DNA from: Alistipes sp.
GTDB taxonomy: Bacteria > Bacteroidota > Bacteroidia > Bacteroidales > Rikenellaceae
Assembly: GCA_017555905.1 (NCBI GenBank)
Contig: JAFZFP010000005.1
Location: 1-64,000 of the forward strand
Direction: 5' to 3'
DNA: 64,000 nucleotides
The stretch's first letter is position 1; every line of letters begins with the position of its first letter. The translations under genes and the position numbers were made by a program. Positions 16,884 through 24,850 of the stretch are shown piece after piece. The notes under the pieces are model-generated. The model made no database searches. It was not told the origin of the DNA and saw only the letters and a program-made list of their open reading frames with translations.

Positions 16884-18659
16884 TTACATACGCTCTGGTA
16901 CGTTGATGCCTAAGAGCGACATTGCCGAACGGATTACGCGGGCAATCTGCGAAGCGAGGGTGAGGCGTAGCGCACGAACTGCCTCGTTCTCCTCCTTGAG
17001 GATTGAGTGGTCGTGGTAGTAGCCATTGAACTGCTTTGCGAGGTCGTAGGCGTAGGCTGCGATGACCGATGGGGCGAACTGCTCGCCTGCGGTGCGTACT
17101 ACGGCAGGGTACTCCGAGAGCAACTTGATAAGTTCAATCTCCTCGGGGAGCAACTCGGCCTCCTTGTAGCCCTCGAAGGTGATGCCAGCCTCGTTGGCCT
17201 TGCGCAAGATAGAGCGGATGCGGGCGTGGGTGTACTGGATGAATGGGCCAGTGTTGCCGTTGAAGTCGATGCTCTCGCGTGGGTCGAACAACATTGTCTT
17301 CTTGGGGTCTACCTTGAGGATGAAGTACTTCAACGCTCCGAGGCCTACCATCTCCGAGATTGCCATAGCCTCCTCTTCGGTAGCGCCGTCGAGTTTGCCG
17401 AGTTCTGCCGACATCTCGCGTGCTGTGCCCACCATATCTGCGATGAGGTCGTCGGCATCCACTACCGTACCCTCGCGCGACTTCATCTTGCCCTCGGGTA
17501 ACTCCACCATACCGTACGAGAGGTGGAAGATGTTGTCGCTCCAGTCGTAGCCCAACTTCTTGAGCACGAGTTTGAGTACCTGGAAGTGGTAGTTCTGCTC
17601 GTTACCCACCACATATATCATATCGTCGAGGCTGTTCTCCTCGAAACGGCTGAGTGCTGTGCCGAGGTCCTGGGTCATATATACCGATGTGCCGTCGCCA
17701 CGGAGGAGCAACTTCTGGTCCAAGCCGTCGGCTTCGAGGTCAATCCATACGGAGTTATCCTCCTTGCGGAAGAATACGCCCTTCTTCAAGCCATCTTCGA
17801 CGAGGCTCTTGCCGAGGAGGTAGGTCTGCGACTCGTAGTAGACCTTGTCGAAGTCTACGCCCATAGCCTTGTAGGTCACGTCGAAACCCTCATAGACCCA
17901 GCCATTCATCCTCTCCCAGAGGGCATAGACCTCAGGGTCCTTAGCCTCCCACTTGCGCAACATCTCCTGTGCTGCGACCATTACGGGGGCCTTCTTCTTA
18001 GCCTCCTCCTCCGAGAGACCCTGGGCCACTAACTCCTTGACCTCTTGTTTGTAGTGCTTGTCGAACTCGACATAGTACTTACCTACGAGGTGGTCGCCCT
18101 TCATTCCCGACGACTCTGGGGTCTCGCCACCGCCATACAACTGCCACGCCAACATCGACTTGCAGATGTGGATACCGCGGTCGTTCACCAAGTTTACCTT
18201 GATGACGTTGTGGCCATTGGCCTTGAGGATTGTAGCCACCGAGTAGCCGAGTAGGTTGTTGCGGATATGTCCGAGGTGGAGGGGCTTGTTGGTGTTTGGC
18301 GACGAGTACTCAATCATAATCGTACGGCCCGAAGGCTCTGCCATACCGTAGTTCTCGGCCTCGACAATCTCGGCGAAGCGCTGAGCCCAGAACGAGGCAT
18401 CTACGACGAGGTTTAGGAAACCCTTGATGACGTTGAAACTCTTGATTTCGGGGGTTGTAGCCACGATTTTCTCGCCCAACTCCGTTGCTGTAGCCTCGGG
18501 TGACTTCTTCGATGCGCGGAGCAGTGGGAAGACTACAACGGTGTAGTCGCCCTCGAACTCTTTGCGAGTCTTCTGTATTTGGATGTTGTCGCTTGTGCCG
18601 TAAAGTTCCTGCGAAGCACGCGCCACAACGCTTGAAACGAACTCTTCAATATTGACCAT
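16884..18659 (-). CDS. argS: Arginyl-tRNA synthetase
   Basis: A 591-residue class I synthetase that charges tRNA-Arg. The N-terminal tRNA-binding domain (1-105) is followed by SSPNTNKPLHLGHIRNN, containing the HIGH-equivalent HLGH (128-131). The KMSKS-equivalent is LPEGKMKSREGTVV. The C-terminal anticodon-binding DALR-type domain ends LLGINVPERM, as in most ArgS. Length is normal. It has its own promoter and terminator. Upstream lies the repeat-rich replication-like island. Confidence 0.97.
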   Translation of the reverse strand: MVNIEEFVSSVVARASQELYGTSDNIQIQKTRKEFEGDYTVVVFPLLRASKKSPEATATELGEKIVATTPEIKSFNVIKGFLNLVVDASFWAQRFAEIVEAENYGMAEPSGRTIMIEYSSPNTNKPLHLGHIRNNLLGYSVATILKANGHNVIKVNLVNDRGIHICKSMLAWQLYGGGETPESSGMKGDHLVGKYYVEFDKHYKQEVKELVAQGLSEEEAKKKAPVMVAAQEMLRKWEAKDPEVYALWERMNGWVYEGFDVTYKAMGVDFDKVYYESQTYLLGKSLVEDGLKKGVFFRKEDNSVWIDLEADGLDQKLLLRGDGTSVYMTQDLGTALSRFEENSLDDMIYVVGNEQNYHFQVLKLVLKKLGYDWSDNIFHLSYGMVELPEGKMKSREGTVVDADDLIADMVGTAREMSAELGKLDGATEEEAMAISEMVGLGALKYFILKVDPKKTMLFDPRESIDFNGNTGPFIQYTHARIRSILRKANEAGITFEGYKEAELLPEEIELIKLLSEYPAVVRTAGEQFAPSVIAAYAYDLAKQFNGYYHDHSILKEENEAVRALRLTLASQIARVIRSAMSLLGINVPERM

Positions 18660-18686
18660 TGTTACCTATATTTATATTTATGGGCG

Positions 18687-18717
18687 CAAATATACAAACT
18701 TTTTTTGGAAAAGCGAA
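18687..18717 (-). promoter_or_regulatory. Promoter of argS
   Basis: TTCG (18717-18714), 19 bases, TATATTTG (18694-18687), 27 bases before the start codon. The -7 box is perfect and the -33 box has one mismatch. Confidence 0.65.
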
Positions 18718-18800
18718 ATATAGGGCAAAATTATTAACCTCGTGTAGTTCTTGATATTCAATGCTTTAATCTTTGGTGTAAAATTATTTTACCTAAAAGA

Positions 18801-18832
18801 CTTGACAACGGGGTTTTGATGTTGTATATTTG
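18801..18832 (+). promoter_or_regulatory. Promoter reading through the 22-bp array towards the ATPase gene
   Basis: CTTG (18801-18804), 20 bases, TATATTTG (18825-18832). Transcription from here would give a leader of about 485 bases, nearly all of it the repeat array, before the ATPase gene at 19327. A hairpin can form from GGGAGGGTA and TACCACCC (about 18862-18884) at the head of the leader. Confidence 0.6.
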
Positions 18833-18887
18833 TACCCGAAAGTTCAATGGTTTGACCCATTTGGGAGGGTATTGCCTACCACCCCTT

Positions 18888-19305
18888 TGACCCGAAATTG
18901 ATATATTCTTGACCCATTTCTGATATACTTTTGACCTTTTCTGATATATCGTTTGACTCATTACTGATATACTTTTGACCCTTTTCTGATATAGCGCGTG
19001 GTCTGAATCTGATATATCTTTGGTCTAAAATCAAAATAACATTGACCTTTTTCTGATATAAGATTGGTCTAAAATTGATATCCCGTGGTCTAAAATTGAT
19101 ATTCGTGTGACCCAAAATCAACATATCATTGACCCGAAAACAATATGTTTCTGACCCGAAATCAAAACAATATTGACCTAAAATTGATATACGCTTGACC
19201 CGAAACCAACATCTTTTTGGTCCGATTCTGATATCTTTTTGGTCTGAAATTGATATACGCTTGACCCAAAACCAACATCTTTTTGACCTTTTTTCAATAT
19301 TTATA
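18888..19305 (+). repeat. Tandem array of nineteen 22-bp iteron-like repeats
   Basis: Units begin at 18888, 18910, 18932, 18954, 18976, 18999, 19021, 19043, 19065, 19086, 19108, 19130, 19152, 19174, 19196, 19218, 19240, 19262 and 19284. Seventeen steps are 22 bases except one of 23 and one of 21 that cancel. The head is TGACC or TGGTC, the middle is AAATTGATAT, TTTCTGATAT or AAACCAACAT, and the tail is variable. A partial unit (TTTGACCC) sits at 18851. The period equals two helical turns, so all heads face the same side of the DNA. This fits iterons bound by an origin protein. There are no unique spacers, so it is not CRISPR. The remaining bases from 18660 to 18887 hold only promoters. Confidence 0.9.
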
Positions 19306-19326
19306 AACCTATAAAATTTTACAACT

Positions 19327-20319
19327 ATGACAGATTTAATCGAACAATTGCGCGCTGACACACAGCAACTTGTGGAGCAGATGCGCGATCGTGTCGAGGA
19401 GGAGAAGCAGACCTTTCGCAAGTATTTGGTGAATGGCTACGATATGCTCAACCTCTCGGCCGAGGCTATGGATTGCTTGATGGAGCCACTCCTTCCGCGC
19501 GTGGGCTTAGCGGCCTTGGTGGGTACCTCCGATTCTGGTAAATCGACCCTCCTGCGCGGTCTTGCTATGGCGGTGGCATCGGGGAGTCGTCGCTACCTCG
19601 GCTTCGAACTGAGGCCCAAGCACCAGAGCGCCCTCTATATCTCCACCGAGGATGATGCCTCGGCCGTGGGGGTGCTGATGCAGAGGCAGTTGGAGGAACT
19701 CGCCACACCGAAGGAGGCCTTCACCTCGCTCGACTACATCTTCGAGGTGGACAACCTTGTGGAGAATCTCGACAAGATGCTCGAGGACCAGCCTCGCGAC
19801 TTGGTCGTTGTCGATGCCTTTGCCGACCTCTACACTGGCCCCTTGAATGAGAACAACCGTGTGCGCAGTTTCCTAAACCAGTTCTCGCAACTGGCCGTCA
19901 AGCACAACGTGCTAATCATCTTCTTGCACCACACGGGCAAGCGCACCGAGAGCCTCGCCCCCTCGAAACACAACGCCATCGGCTCGCAGGGCTTCGAGGC
20001 TAAGATGCGACTAATGATGGAGTTACGCCCCGACCCCGACCAGCACGACCTGCGCCACTTGTGCGTAGTTAAGGGCAACTACCTCTCCGACGAGTACAAG
20101 CACGACTCCTTTGTGTTGCGCTTCAGCCCAGGGCTCAACTTCGAGGCCACGGGCGAGCGAGTCCCCTTCTGTGCCTTGCGCGAACGCACCGACGACGAGC
20201 AGGAGGAGAAGGTGGCCCTTGCCCGAGCAATGCGCCAAGAGGGCAAGAGTTATCAGCAAATAGCCGACGAGTTAGGCTATAAGAGCAAATCATCGATTCA
20301 ATATATGTTGAATAAGTAG
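19327..20319 (+). CDS. RepA/RecA-like AAA ATPase with C-terminal HTH
   Basis: A 330-residue P-loop ATPase of the RepA/AAA_25 type (hexameric helicase/RecA-like core) found on plasmids and phages. An N-terminal coiled-coil-prone helix (QLRADTQQLVEQMRDRVEEE) precedes Walker A GTSDSGKST (residues about 67-75), ALYISTEDDASA and Walker B DLVVVDAFADLY. LIIFLHHTGK is the sensor strand, and IGSQGFEAKMRLMMEL follows. Residues 297-330 form an HTH (SYQQIADELGYKSKSSIQYML). It starts 22 bases after the 22-bp array, which suggests it binds or acts on those repeats. A primase-like gene follows. The GC-rich codon use contrasts with the AT-rich array. The precise role (replication initiator or helicase loader) is inference. 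Confidence 0.75.
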   Translation: MTDLIEQLRADTQQLVEQMRDRVEEEKQTFRKYLVNGYDMLNLSAEAMDCLMEPLLPRVGLAALVGTSDSGKSTLLRGLAMAVASGSRRYLGFELRPKHQSALYISTEDDASAVGVLMQRQLEELATPKEAFTSLDYIFEVDNLVENLDKMLEDQPRDLVVVDAFADLYTGPLNENNRVRSFLNQFSQLAVKHNVLIIFLHHTGKRTESLAPSKHNAIGSQGFEAKMRLMMELRPDPDQHDLRHLCVVKGNYLSDEYKHDSFVLRFSPGLNFEATGERVPFCALRERTDDEQEEKVALARAMRQEGKSYQQIADELGYKSKSSIQYMLNK

Positions 20320-20326
20320 TAGGTAG

Positions 20327-20370
20327 CCGTACGAACGTACAAAATCCTATGTTTTTGTACGTACGTACGG
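20327..20370. repeat. 44-bp palindromic element, intergenic copy
   Basis: The 18-base arms CCGTACGAACGTACAAAA and TTTTGTACGTACGTACGG differ at one position and enclose TCCTATGT. It begins seven bases after the ATPase stop codon. It is an inverted relative of the copy at 20629-20670. It may also act as a terminator or processing hairpin between the two genes. Confidence 0.85.
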
Positions 20371-20397
20371 TAGGTAAATAATTTAACAAGTATCAAT

Positions 20398-21369
20398 ATG
20401 AATAGTGAATATAGATATCAGTTGGAGAGGTATCGTGGTCGTGGTACTCGATACAACTGTCCTCAGTGTGGTAGAAAGTATACGTTTACTCGATACATTG
20501 ACACACATAACGGTAACGTATATGTCAATGAGAGGGTAGGTAAGTGTAATCGTCTTGATAAGTGTGGGTATCACTATACCCCTCGTCAATACTTTGAGGA
20601 TAACCCTTGGTTGAGAGATAACGACAATCGTACGAACGTACAAAAACATAGGGATTTGTACGTTCGAACGCTCGAACGCCCTGTTCCGAAGCCAGTACCA
20701 CCGAAGCCCCCAGGGCGACTGCCGAGGTGGGTGATGGAGCGAACGCTGTGGAGGGATTGCGACTACAAGGTGTGGCTACGTGCGACCTTTGGCGAGGGTG
20801 TCGCCCAGCGCATAATCAGCGACTACTACATAGGGGGTGGCGAGGCCGACGACCCCACAATATCAGCCACTTACGCCATTTTCTGGCAGGTGGACTACAA
20901 CAACAACGTGCGCACGGGAAAGATAATGAACTACGACCCCACGACGGGCAAACGCATCAAGGGCGAGACGAGTTATGTGGGGTGGGTGCATAGCCTTATG
21001 CGCTCCGAGGGGGTGCTACCCGAGGGGTGGAACTTGGTGCAGTGTCTCTATGGCGAACACCTCCTTAAGTCGCGCCCGACGGCTGTCGTGGCCCTTGCCG
21101 AGGGGCCCAAGACGGCACATATAGGCTCGGCCCTTATGCCCGATATGGTGTGGCTGGCGGTGGACTCTATGATGGGCCTTAGCACCGAGCGCCTACGCCC
21201 CCTCCAAGGGCGCAAGGTCATCCTCTTCCCCGACCAAGGCAAGGGCTTCGAGGAGTGGAGCCGACGCATCGCCCCCATAGCCGAAGAGGTGGGGTTCAAG
21301 TATAGCATCTCAGCCTTTATGGAGTCTCACTCTTCTGGGCAGGGGGAGGATATCGGCGACCTAATATAA
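20398..21369 (+). CDS. Primase-like protein with N-terminal zinc finger and Toprim-like domain (DUF6371-like)
   Basis: A 323-residue protein. The N-terminus holds a CHC2-primase-like zinc ribbon: YNCPQCGRKYTF (Cys19, Cys22) and VGKCNRLDKCGYHYTPRQYF (residues about 46-65). A linker encoded by a palindromic element (RTNVQKHRDLYVRT, residues 78-91) and a Pro-rich stretch (PVPKPVPPKPPG) follow. The C-terminal half resembles a Toprim fold: VVALAEGPKTAHIGSALMPDMVWLAVDSM, then RKVILFPDQGKGFEEWSRR (the acidic D in the Toprim position) and a final EDIGDLI. It matches what I recall as DUF6371/Toprim proteins of Bacteroidota mobile elements. With the upstream ATPase it would make a helicase-primase pair. 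The first 230 bases are AT-richer than the rest. Confidence 0.7.
   Translation: MNSEYRYQLERYRGRGTRYNCPQCGRKYTFTRYIDTHNGNVYVNERVGKCNRLDKCGYHYTPRQYFEDNPWLRDNDNRTNVQKHRDLYVRTLERPVPKPVPPKPPGRLPRWVMERTLWRDCDYKVWLRATFGEGVAQRIISDYYIGGGEADDPTISATYAIFWQVDYNNNVRTGKIMNYDPTTGKRIKGETSYVGWVHSLMRSEGVLPEGWNLVQCLYGEHLLKSRPTAVVALAEGPKTAHIGSALMPDMVWLAVDSMMGLSTERLRPLQGRKVILFPDQGKGFEEWSRRIAPIAEEVGFKYSISAFMESHSSGQGEDIGDLI
20629..20670. repeat. 42-bp palindromic element inside the primase-like gene
   Basis: The arms CGTACGAACGTACAAA and TTTGTACGTTCGAACG are complementary but for one position and enclose ten bases. It is the same sequence family as 20327-20370 in opposite orientation. It is exactly 14 codons long and in frame, encoding RTNVQKHRDLYVRT between the zinc finger and the Toprim-like part. 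Confidence 0.85.
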
Positions 21370-21374
21370 TAGAC

Positions 21375-21396
21375 GAGCAAGGCGAAAGCCTTGCTC
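21375..21396. terminator. GAAA-tetraloop hairpin between the primase-like gene and dusB
   Basis: A perfect 9-bp stem GAGCAAGGC / GCCTTGCTC with a GAAA loop sits between convergent genes. No T-tract follows on either strand, so termination efficiency is uncertain. Confidence 0.55.
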
Positions 21397-21401
21397 ATCC
21401 T

Positions 21402-22424
21402 CTAAATGTCGTGCGAGAGTGGTGCTGGCACGCTCTCCCTCATATCGAAGTCGCCCCAGCGCTCGGCAATGTAGTCGAGGGTGGCAACTATCTCCTCCAC
21501 GTCGAACGAGGTGACCAATTTGAGGCGTGTCTGCTTGAAGTCGGGTAGGCCCTTGAAGTAGTTGGTTAGGTGGCGACGCATCTCGAGGATTCCCACCCTG
21601 TCGCCCTTGACCTCAAGGGACTTGGCTAAATGCTCCTTGGCTATGGCAACACGCTCTACGACAGAGGGTTGGGGGAGTAGTTCGCCCGTCTGGAGGAAGT
21701 GCTTGCACTCCCTAAAAATCCAGGGGCGACCGTATGTCGCACGGCCTATCATCACGCCATCGACGCCGTACCTATCGAACATCTCCTTGCACTTCACAGC
21801 CGAATCGACATCGCCATTGCCGATGATGGGGATATGGATGCGAGGGTCGTTCTTAATCTTGCCGATAAGGCTCCAGTCGGCCTCGCCACGATACATCTGC
21901 GCACGGGTACGGCCGTGGATGGTCAAGGCCGCGATACCCACATCCTGCAGGCGGAGGGCTATCTCCTCGATATTCTTCATCTCGTCGCTCCAGCCGAGGC
22001 GTGTCTTCACGGTCACGGGCTTGTTCACCGCACGCACTATCTGGCGCGTCATCTCCACCATAAGGTCGGGGTCCTTCATCATACCCGAGCCCGCACCGCG
22101 GTTAGCAATCTTCTTCACGGGGCATCCGAAGTTGATATCTATGATGTCGGGGTTGGCACTCTCGGCAATGCGAGCCGCCTCGACCATAGGCTCTATCAGG
22201 TGGCCATAGATCTGTATTCCCACGGGGCGCTCGAACTCGGCAATGTTCAACTTAGCGCGCGACTTCCAGGCATCGCGGATAAGGCCATCCGAGGAGATGA
22301 ACTCGGTGTAGACCACATCGGCACCAAACCGCTTACACATATAGCGGAACGAGGGGTCGGTGACATCCTCCATCGGGGCAAGGAACAGGGGCTTCTCGCC
22401 CAACTCGATATCTGCAATCTTCAT
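21402..22424 (-). CDS. dusB: tRNA-dihydrouridine synthase (DusB family)
   Basis: A 340-residue FMN enzyme that reduces specific uridines of tRNA to dihydrouridine. PLFLAPMEDVTDPSFR (12-27) is the FMN-binding start of the barrel. The catalytic cysteine is Cys101 in INFGCPVKKI, followed by NRGAGSGMMKDP. TVKTRLGW and LTIHGRTRAQMYRGEADW are conserved tRNA/FMN motifs, and GNGDVDS and GVMIGRATYGRPWIF complete the barrel. The C-terminal helical domain covers about 260-325. The length is normal. It has its own promoter and is convergent with the replication-like island. Confidence 0.93.
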   Translation of the reverse strand: MKIADIELGEKPLFLAPMEDVTDPSFRYMCKRFGADVVYTEFISSDGLIRDAWKSRAKLNIAEFERPVGIQIYGHLIEPMVEAARIAESANPDIIDINFGCPVKKIANRGAGSGMMKDPDLMVEMTRQIVRAVNKPVTVKTRLGWSDEMKNIEEIALRLQDVGIAALTIHGRTRAQMYRGEADWSLIGKIKNDPRIHIPIIGNGDVDSAVKCKEMFDRYGVDGVMIGRATYGRPWIFRECKHFLQTGELLPQPSVVERVAIAKEHLAKSLEVKGDRVGILEMRRHLTNYFKGLPDFKQTRLKLVTSFDVEEIVATLDYIAERWGDFDMRESVPAPLSHDI

Positions 22425-22443
22425 ACGTTACGGATTTTAGGTG

Positions 22444-22475
22444 CAAAGGTAATCAAAAAGCACTAAGCAAGCAAG
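22444..22475 (-). promoter_or_regulatory. Promoter of dusB
   Basis: CTTG (22475-22472), 20 bases, TACCTTTG (22451-22444), 19 bases before the start codon. The -33 box lies inside the end of the DUF819 gene. Confidence 0.65.
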
Positions 22476-23638
22476 TGTAGTAGTTCGGCCATCGCCACTC
22501 CGAAGTGGTTGCCCAAGGCGTAGCCTATGATGCCTGCGCTTAGGCCCGTGACTATAGCATCCCTATTCTTCATCACCCCAGCAACCATAGGCACAAAGGG
22601 TGGCGAGTTGATGAACGACACCGAGGAGATGACCATAGAGTCGGCATCGACCCTCAAGAGTCGGCACACAAGGGCGTGGAGGAAGAGCGACACAAAGACC
22701 GCAAACGACATAAAGGCTATGAGGTTAAGACCACTCCGCAAGTCGAGGGTCGAGAAGTCGGCCATAGAGGCTATGGCAAGGCTAAATATATATATAAGGT
22801 ATAGGCCGATATCGTAACTGCGCCTCAGCTCCCTAACACGACGGATGAACGAAGCGCCTACGCCCAACGTAGTAATCATCAGGATAAAGACCACCATAAA
22901 CCAGCGCTCGGAGCAGGGTAGGGCCACAGCACCCGAGAGGGCTACGATGGCTATGGCAACACCGAAAATCTTGGCCAACTCCCTCACTCCCTCACGCCTA
23001 AAGAGTCCCTCGTAGGGGTTATTGCTCTCTTCCTCAGCCATATAGGAGGGGTTGATACCCTCCACCGACGCTGTCGCAGTGGTTGCACCCTTAGGGCCAT
23101 AGAGCCAGCGGAAGAGGCGTATGCCAAAGGTGAAGAGGAAGACAAAGTAGAGCAACGAGATGATGATGTCGTAGGAGTTTATCAGGGTGAATGTGCTACT
23201 CTCGGTGCGCAGGATGGTCTGGAGCGCAGCGGCATTGATAGTACCTCCGGTGTACATTCCCGAAATGATGCCTCCCACCTCGGCACCCTCCTTAAGCCCC
23301 TTGCCAAAGAGTAGGTAGCCAACCGTAATGGCCACACCGACAGAGAGGAAGCCACTCACCACAACCCTCAACTGCGTACCCACGAGGTTACGCGAGAACT
23401 CACACCCGAAGAGCATCATAGGGATAGCCAACGGCACCATCACATTAGGCAGGAGCGTGGCCACGGCAGAGAACTCCGCGGAGTGGAAGGGTAGGTTAGC
23501 CACCACGATACCGATGGCGTATAGCACCATTATAGGGCCTATCTTACCGAGCAGTGCCACACGACGGCAGAGCCATACCACCACGGCAGGGGTGATGAGG
23601 AAGAAGAGCGTCGCAAGGGTGAAAATGAGGTATGTCAT
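22463..23638 (-). CDS. DUF819 family membrane protein
   Basis: A 391-residue polytopic inner-membrane protein with about ten hydrophobic segments, matching the DUF819 (YjcL-like) family by sequence style: LLPNVMVPLAIPMMLFGCEFSR near residue 70, GGIISGMYTGGTINAAALQTIL near 125, and SFINSPPFVPMVAGVMKNRDAIVTGLSAGIIGYALGNHFGV at the C-terminus. The family is thought to transport small organic ions, but no substrate is established. It lies divergent to a bile-acid symporter-type gene, with facing promoters in the 237-base gap. Codon use and GC are like those of dusB. Confidence 0.8.
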   Translation of the reverse strand: MTYLIFTLATLFFLITPAVVVWLCRRVALLGKIGPIMVLYAIGIVVANLPFHSAEFSAVATLLPNVMVPLAIPMMLFGCEFSRNLVGTQLRVVVSGFLSVGVAITVGYLLFGKGLKEGAEVGGIISGMYTGGTINAAALQTILRTESSTFTLINSYDIIISLLYFVFLFTFGIRLFRWLYGPKGATTATASVEGINPSYMAEEESNNPYEGLFRREGVRELAKIFGVAIAIVALSGAVALPCSERWFMVVFILMITTLGVGASFIRRVRELRRSYDIGLYLIYIFSLAIASMADFSTLDLRSGLNLIAFMSFAVFVSLFLHALVCRLLRVDADSMVISSVSFINSPPFVPMVAGVMKNRDAIVTGLSAGIIGYALGNHFGVAMAELLHLLA

Positions 23639-23667
23639 AACGATAAAAAGTTAGGATTTTGCCATTG

Positions 23668-23675
23668 CAAATATA
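23668..23675 (-). promoter_or_regulatory. Promoter -7 box of the DUF819 gene
   Basis: TATATTTG on the minus strand, 29 bases before the ATG. The -33 position reads TTGG (23698-23695), a partial match. Confidence 0.55.
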
Positions 23676-23759
23676 GTTATTTTTCGCGGTTTTGCCAACC
23701 GAAAGCGTAAGTATAAATGCGTAATCGTATCGTCGAATATCGAAAATATGCCATCAATT

Positions 23760-23791
23760 CTTGGCAATCTTTAAATTTTTTTATAAATTTG
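23760..23791 (+). promoter_or_regulatory. Promoter of the BASS-acyltransferase-OMP operon
   Basis: CTTG (23760-23763), 20 bases, TAAATTTG (23784-23791), giving a leader of about 78 bases. Confidence 0.65.
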
Positions 23792-23875
23792 TCTGTCCTA
23801 TTGTGGATGTAAAAGCGAAGATTATGCTCTTTTTTTCGCTCGTGGTTTTGAATAATAACCGAAAATATAGATAGT

Positions 23876-24844
23876 ATGAAGGAACAGTTGGCACTCCTCG
23901 ATTCGTTGAATATCAATCTTGGAGCAGGCGAGATGGTCATCGTCAATATCATCCTTGCCTTTGTTATGTTTGGCGTAGCCCTCGGCATCAAGGTACAGAC
24001 CTTCAAGGAGGTCTTCAAGAATCCGAAGTCGGTGATCGTCGGTATGTTATTGCAGTGGGTGGCCCTCCCTGCCGTCACCTGCCTCTTGGCAATCATCCTC
24101 AACCCAATCATTACCCCTATGGTCGCTATCGGTATGTTGCTGGTAGCCTCTTGCCCTGGTGGCAACATCTCGAACTTTATGTCGTCGCTGTCGAAGGGTA
24201 ATGTCGAGTTGTCGGTGTCGATGACCGCCATCACTACGGCCTTTGCTCCGCTCGTTACCCCCTTCTCCTTCTGGTTCTGGGGAACGCTCTACTGCCGTTT
24301 CGCTGCGGTGCGAAACGATATCCCCACCCTCGAAATCCCATTTATGGATATGCTCGAGCAGATTCTGCTCATCCTCGGACTCCCCATCATCGCAGGTGTA
24401 CTCTTCGCCCACTACTTCCCTAACGCCTCGAAGCGTATTATGAAGCCTGCGCAGATACTCTCCATCCTGCTCTTTATCGGTATGGTGGCAGTGTCGCTTA
24501 CCCAGGTGCTCACCGCTTTGGAGAGCAAGTGGGCCGTCTATGCGAGCATCCTCTGCGCCTTGGTCATCGTAGCCCTCCACAACGCCTCGGCCCTCAGCAC
24601 GGGCTACTTCGGTAGTGGACTTATGAAGTTGCCACCTCTGGACCGCCGCTCCCTCACCATCGAGGTAGGTATCCAGAACTCTGGCCTCGGCCTCGCCTTG
24701 CTCTTCAACCCCGCAATCTTTGACCCAGCCTTGTGGAGCCACAATGGCGGTATGGTCATCATCACAGCCCTCTGGGGCATCTGGCATATAGTGTCGGGCT
24801 TGACTATTTCATCGATTTTCCGTAGACAAAAAACTGAGGCTTAG
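23876..24844 (+). CDS. Bile acid:sodium symporter (BASS) family transporter
   Basis: A 322-residue inner-membrane transporter with about nine hydrophobic segments. MLLVASCPGGNISNFMSSLSKGNVELSVSMTAITT (about 88-122) is the family's crossover motif that forms the sodium and substrate site, and the second half has VGIQNSGLGLALLFNP, the other crossing helix. Known members move bile acids, pyruvate, pantothenate or other organic anions with sodium; this one's substrate cannot be told. It is the first gene of a tight operon: the acyltransferase gene starts six bases after its stop. Coupling to sodium fits the predicted sodium V-ATPase at 40-48 kb. Confidence 0.9.
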   Translation: MKEQLALLDSLNINLGAGEMVIVNIILAFVMFGVALGIKVQTFKEVFKNPKSVIVGMLLQWVALPAVTCLLAIILNPIITPMVAIGMLLVASCPGGNISNFMSSLSKGNVELSVSMTAITTAFAPLVTPFSFWFWGTLYCRFAAVRNDIPTLEIPFMDMLEQILLILGLPIIAGVLFAHYFPNASKRIMKPAQILSILLFIGMVAVSLTQVLTALESKWAVYASILCALVIVALHNASALSTGYFGSGLMKLPPLDRRSLTIEVGIQNSGLGLALLFNPAIFDPALWSHNGGMVIITALWGIWHIVSGLTISSIFRRQKTEA

Positions 24845-24850
24845 TTAGTT

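Noticed and set aside
18888..19305. CRISPR array
   Set aside because: Units are contiguous with no unique spacers of constant length, units diverge from each other, and no cas gene is near.
18876..19421. A 181-codon open frame on the minus strand across the repeat array
   Set aside because: It is an effect of the 22-bp repeat: three units give 66 bases, so a 22-residue period appears. It also overlaps the ATPase start and has no plausible composition or start context.
20327..20370. Simple rho-independent terminator
   Set aside because: The T-run lies inside the stem, not after it, and an inverted relative lies in frame within the next gene, so a repeated element is the better description; termination remains possible.
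24047..24787. Minus-strand open frame of 246 codons inside the BASS transporter gene
   Set aside because: Antisense shadow caused by codon bias; low-complexity Glu/Asp/Arg product with no start context, while the plus-strand protein has clear family motifs.
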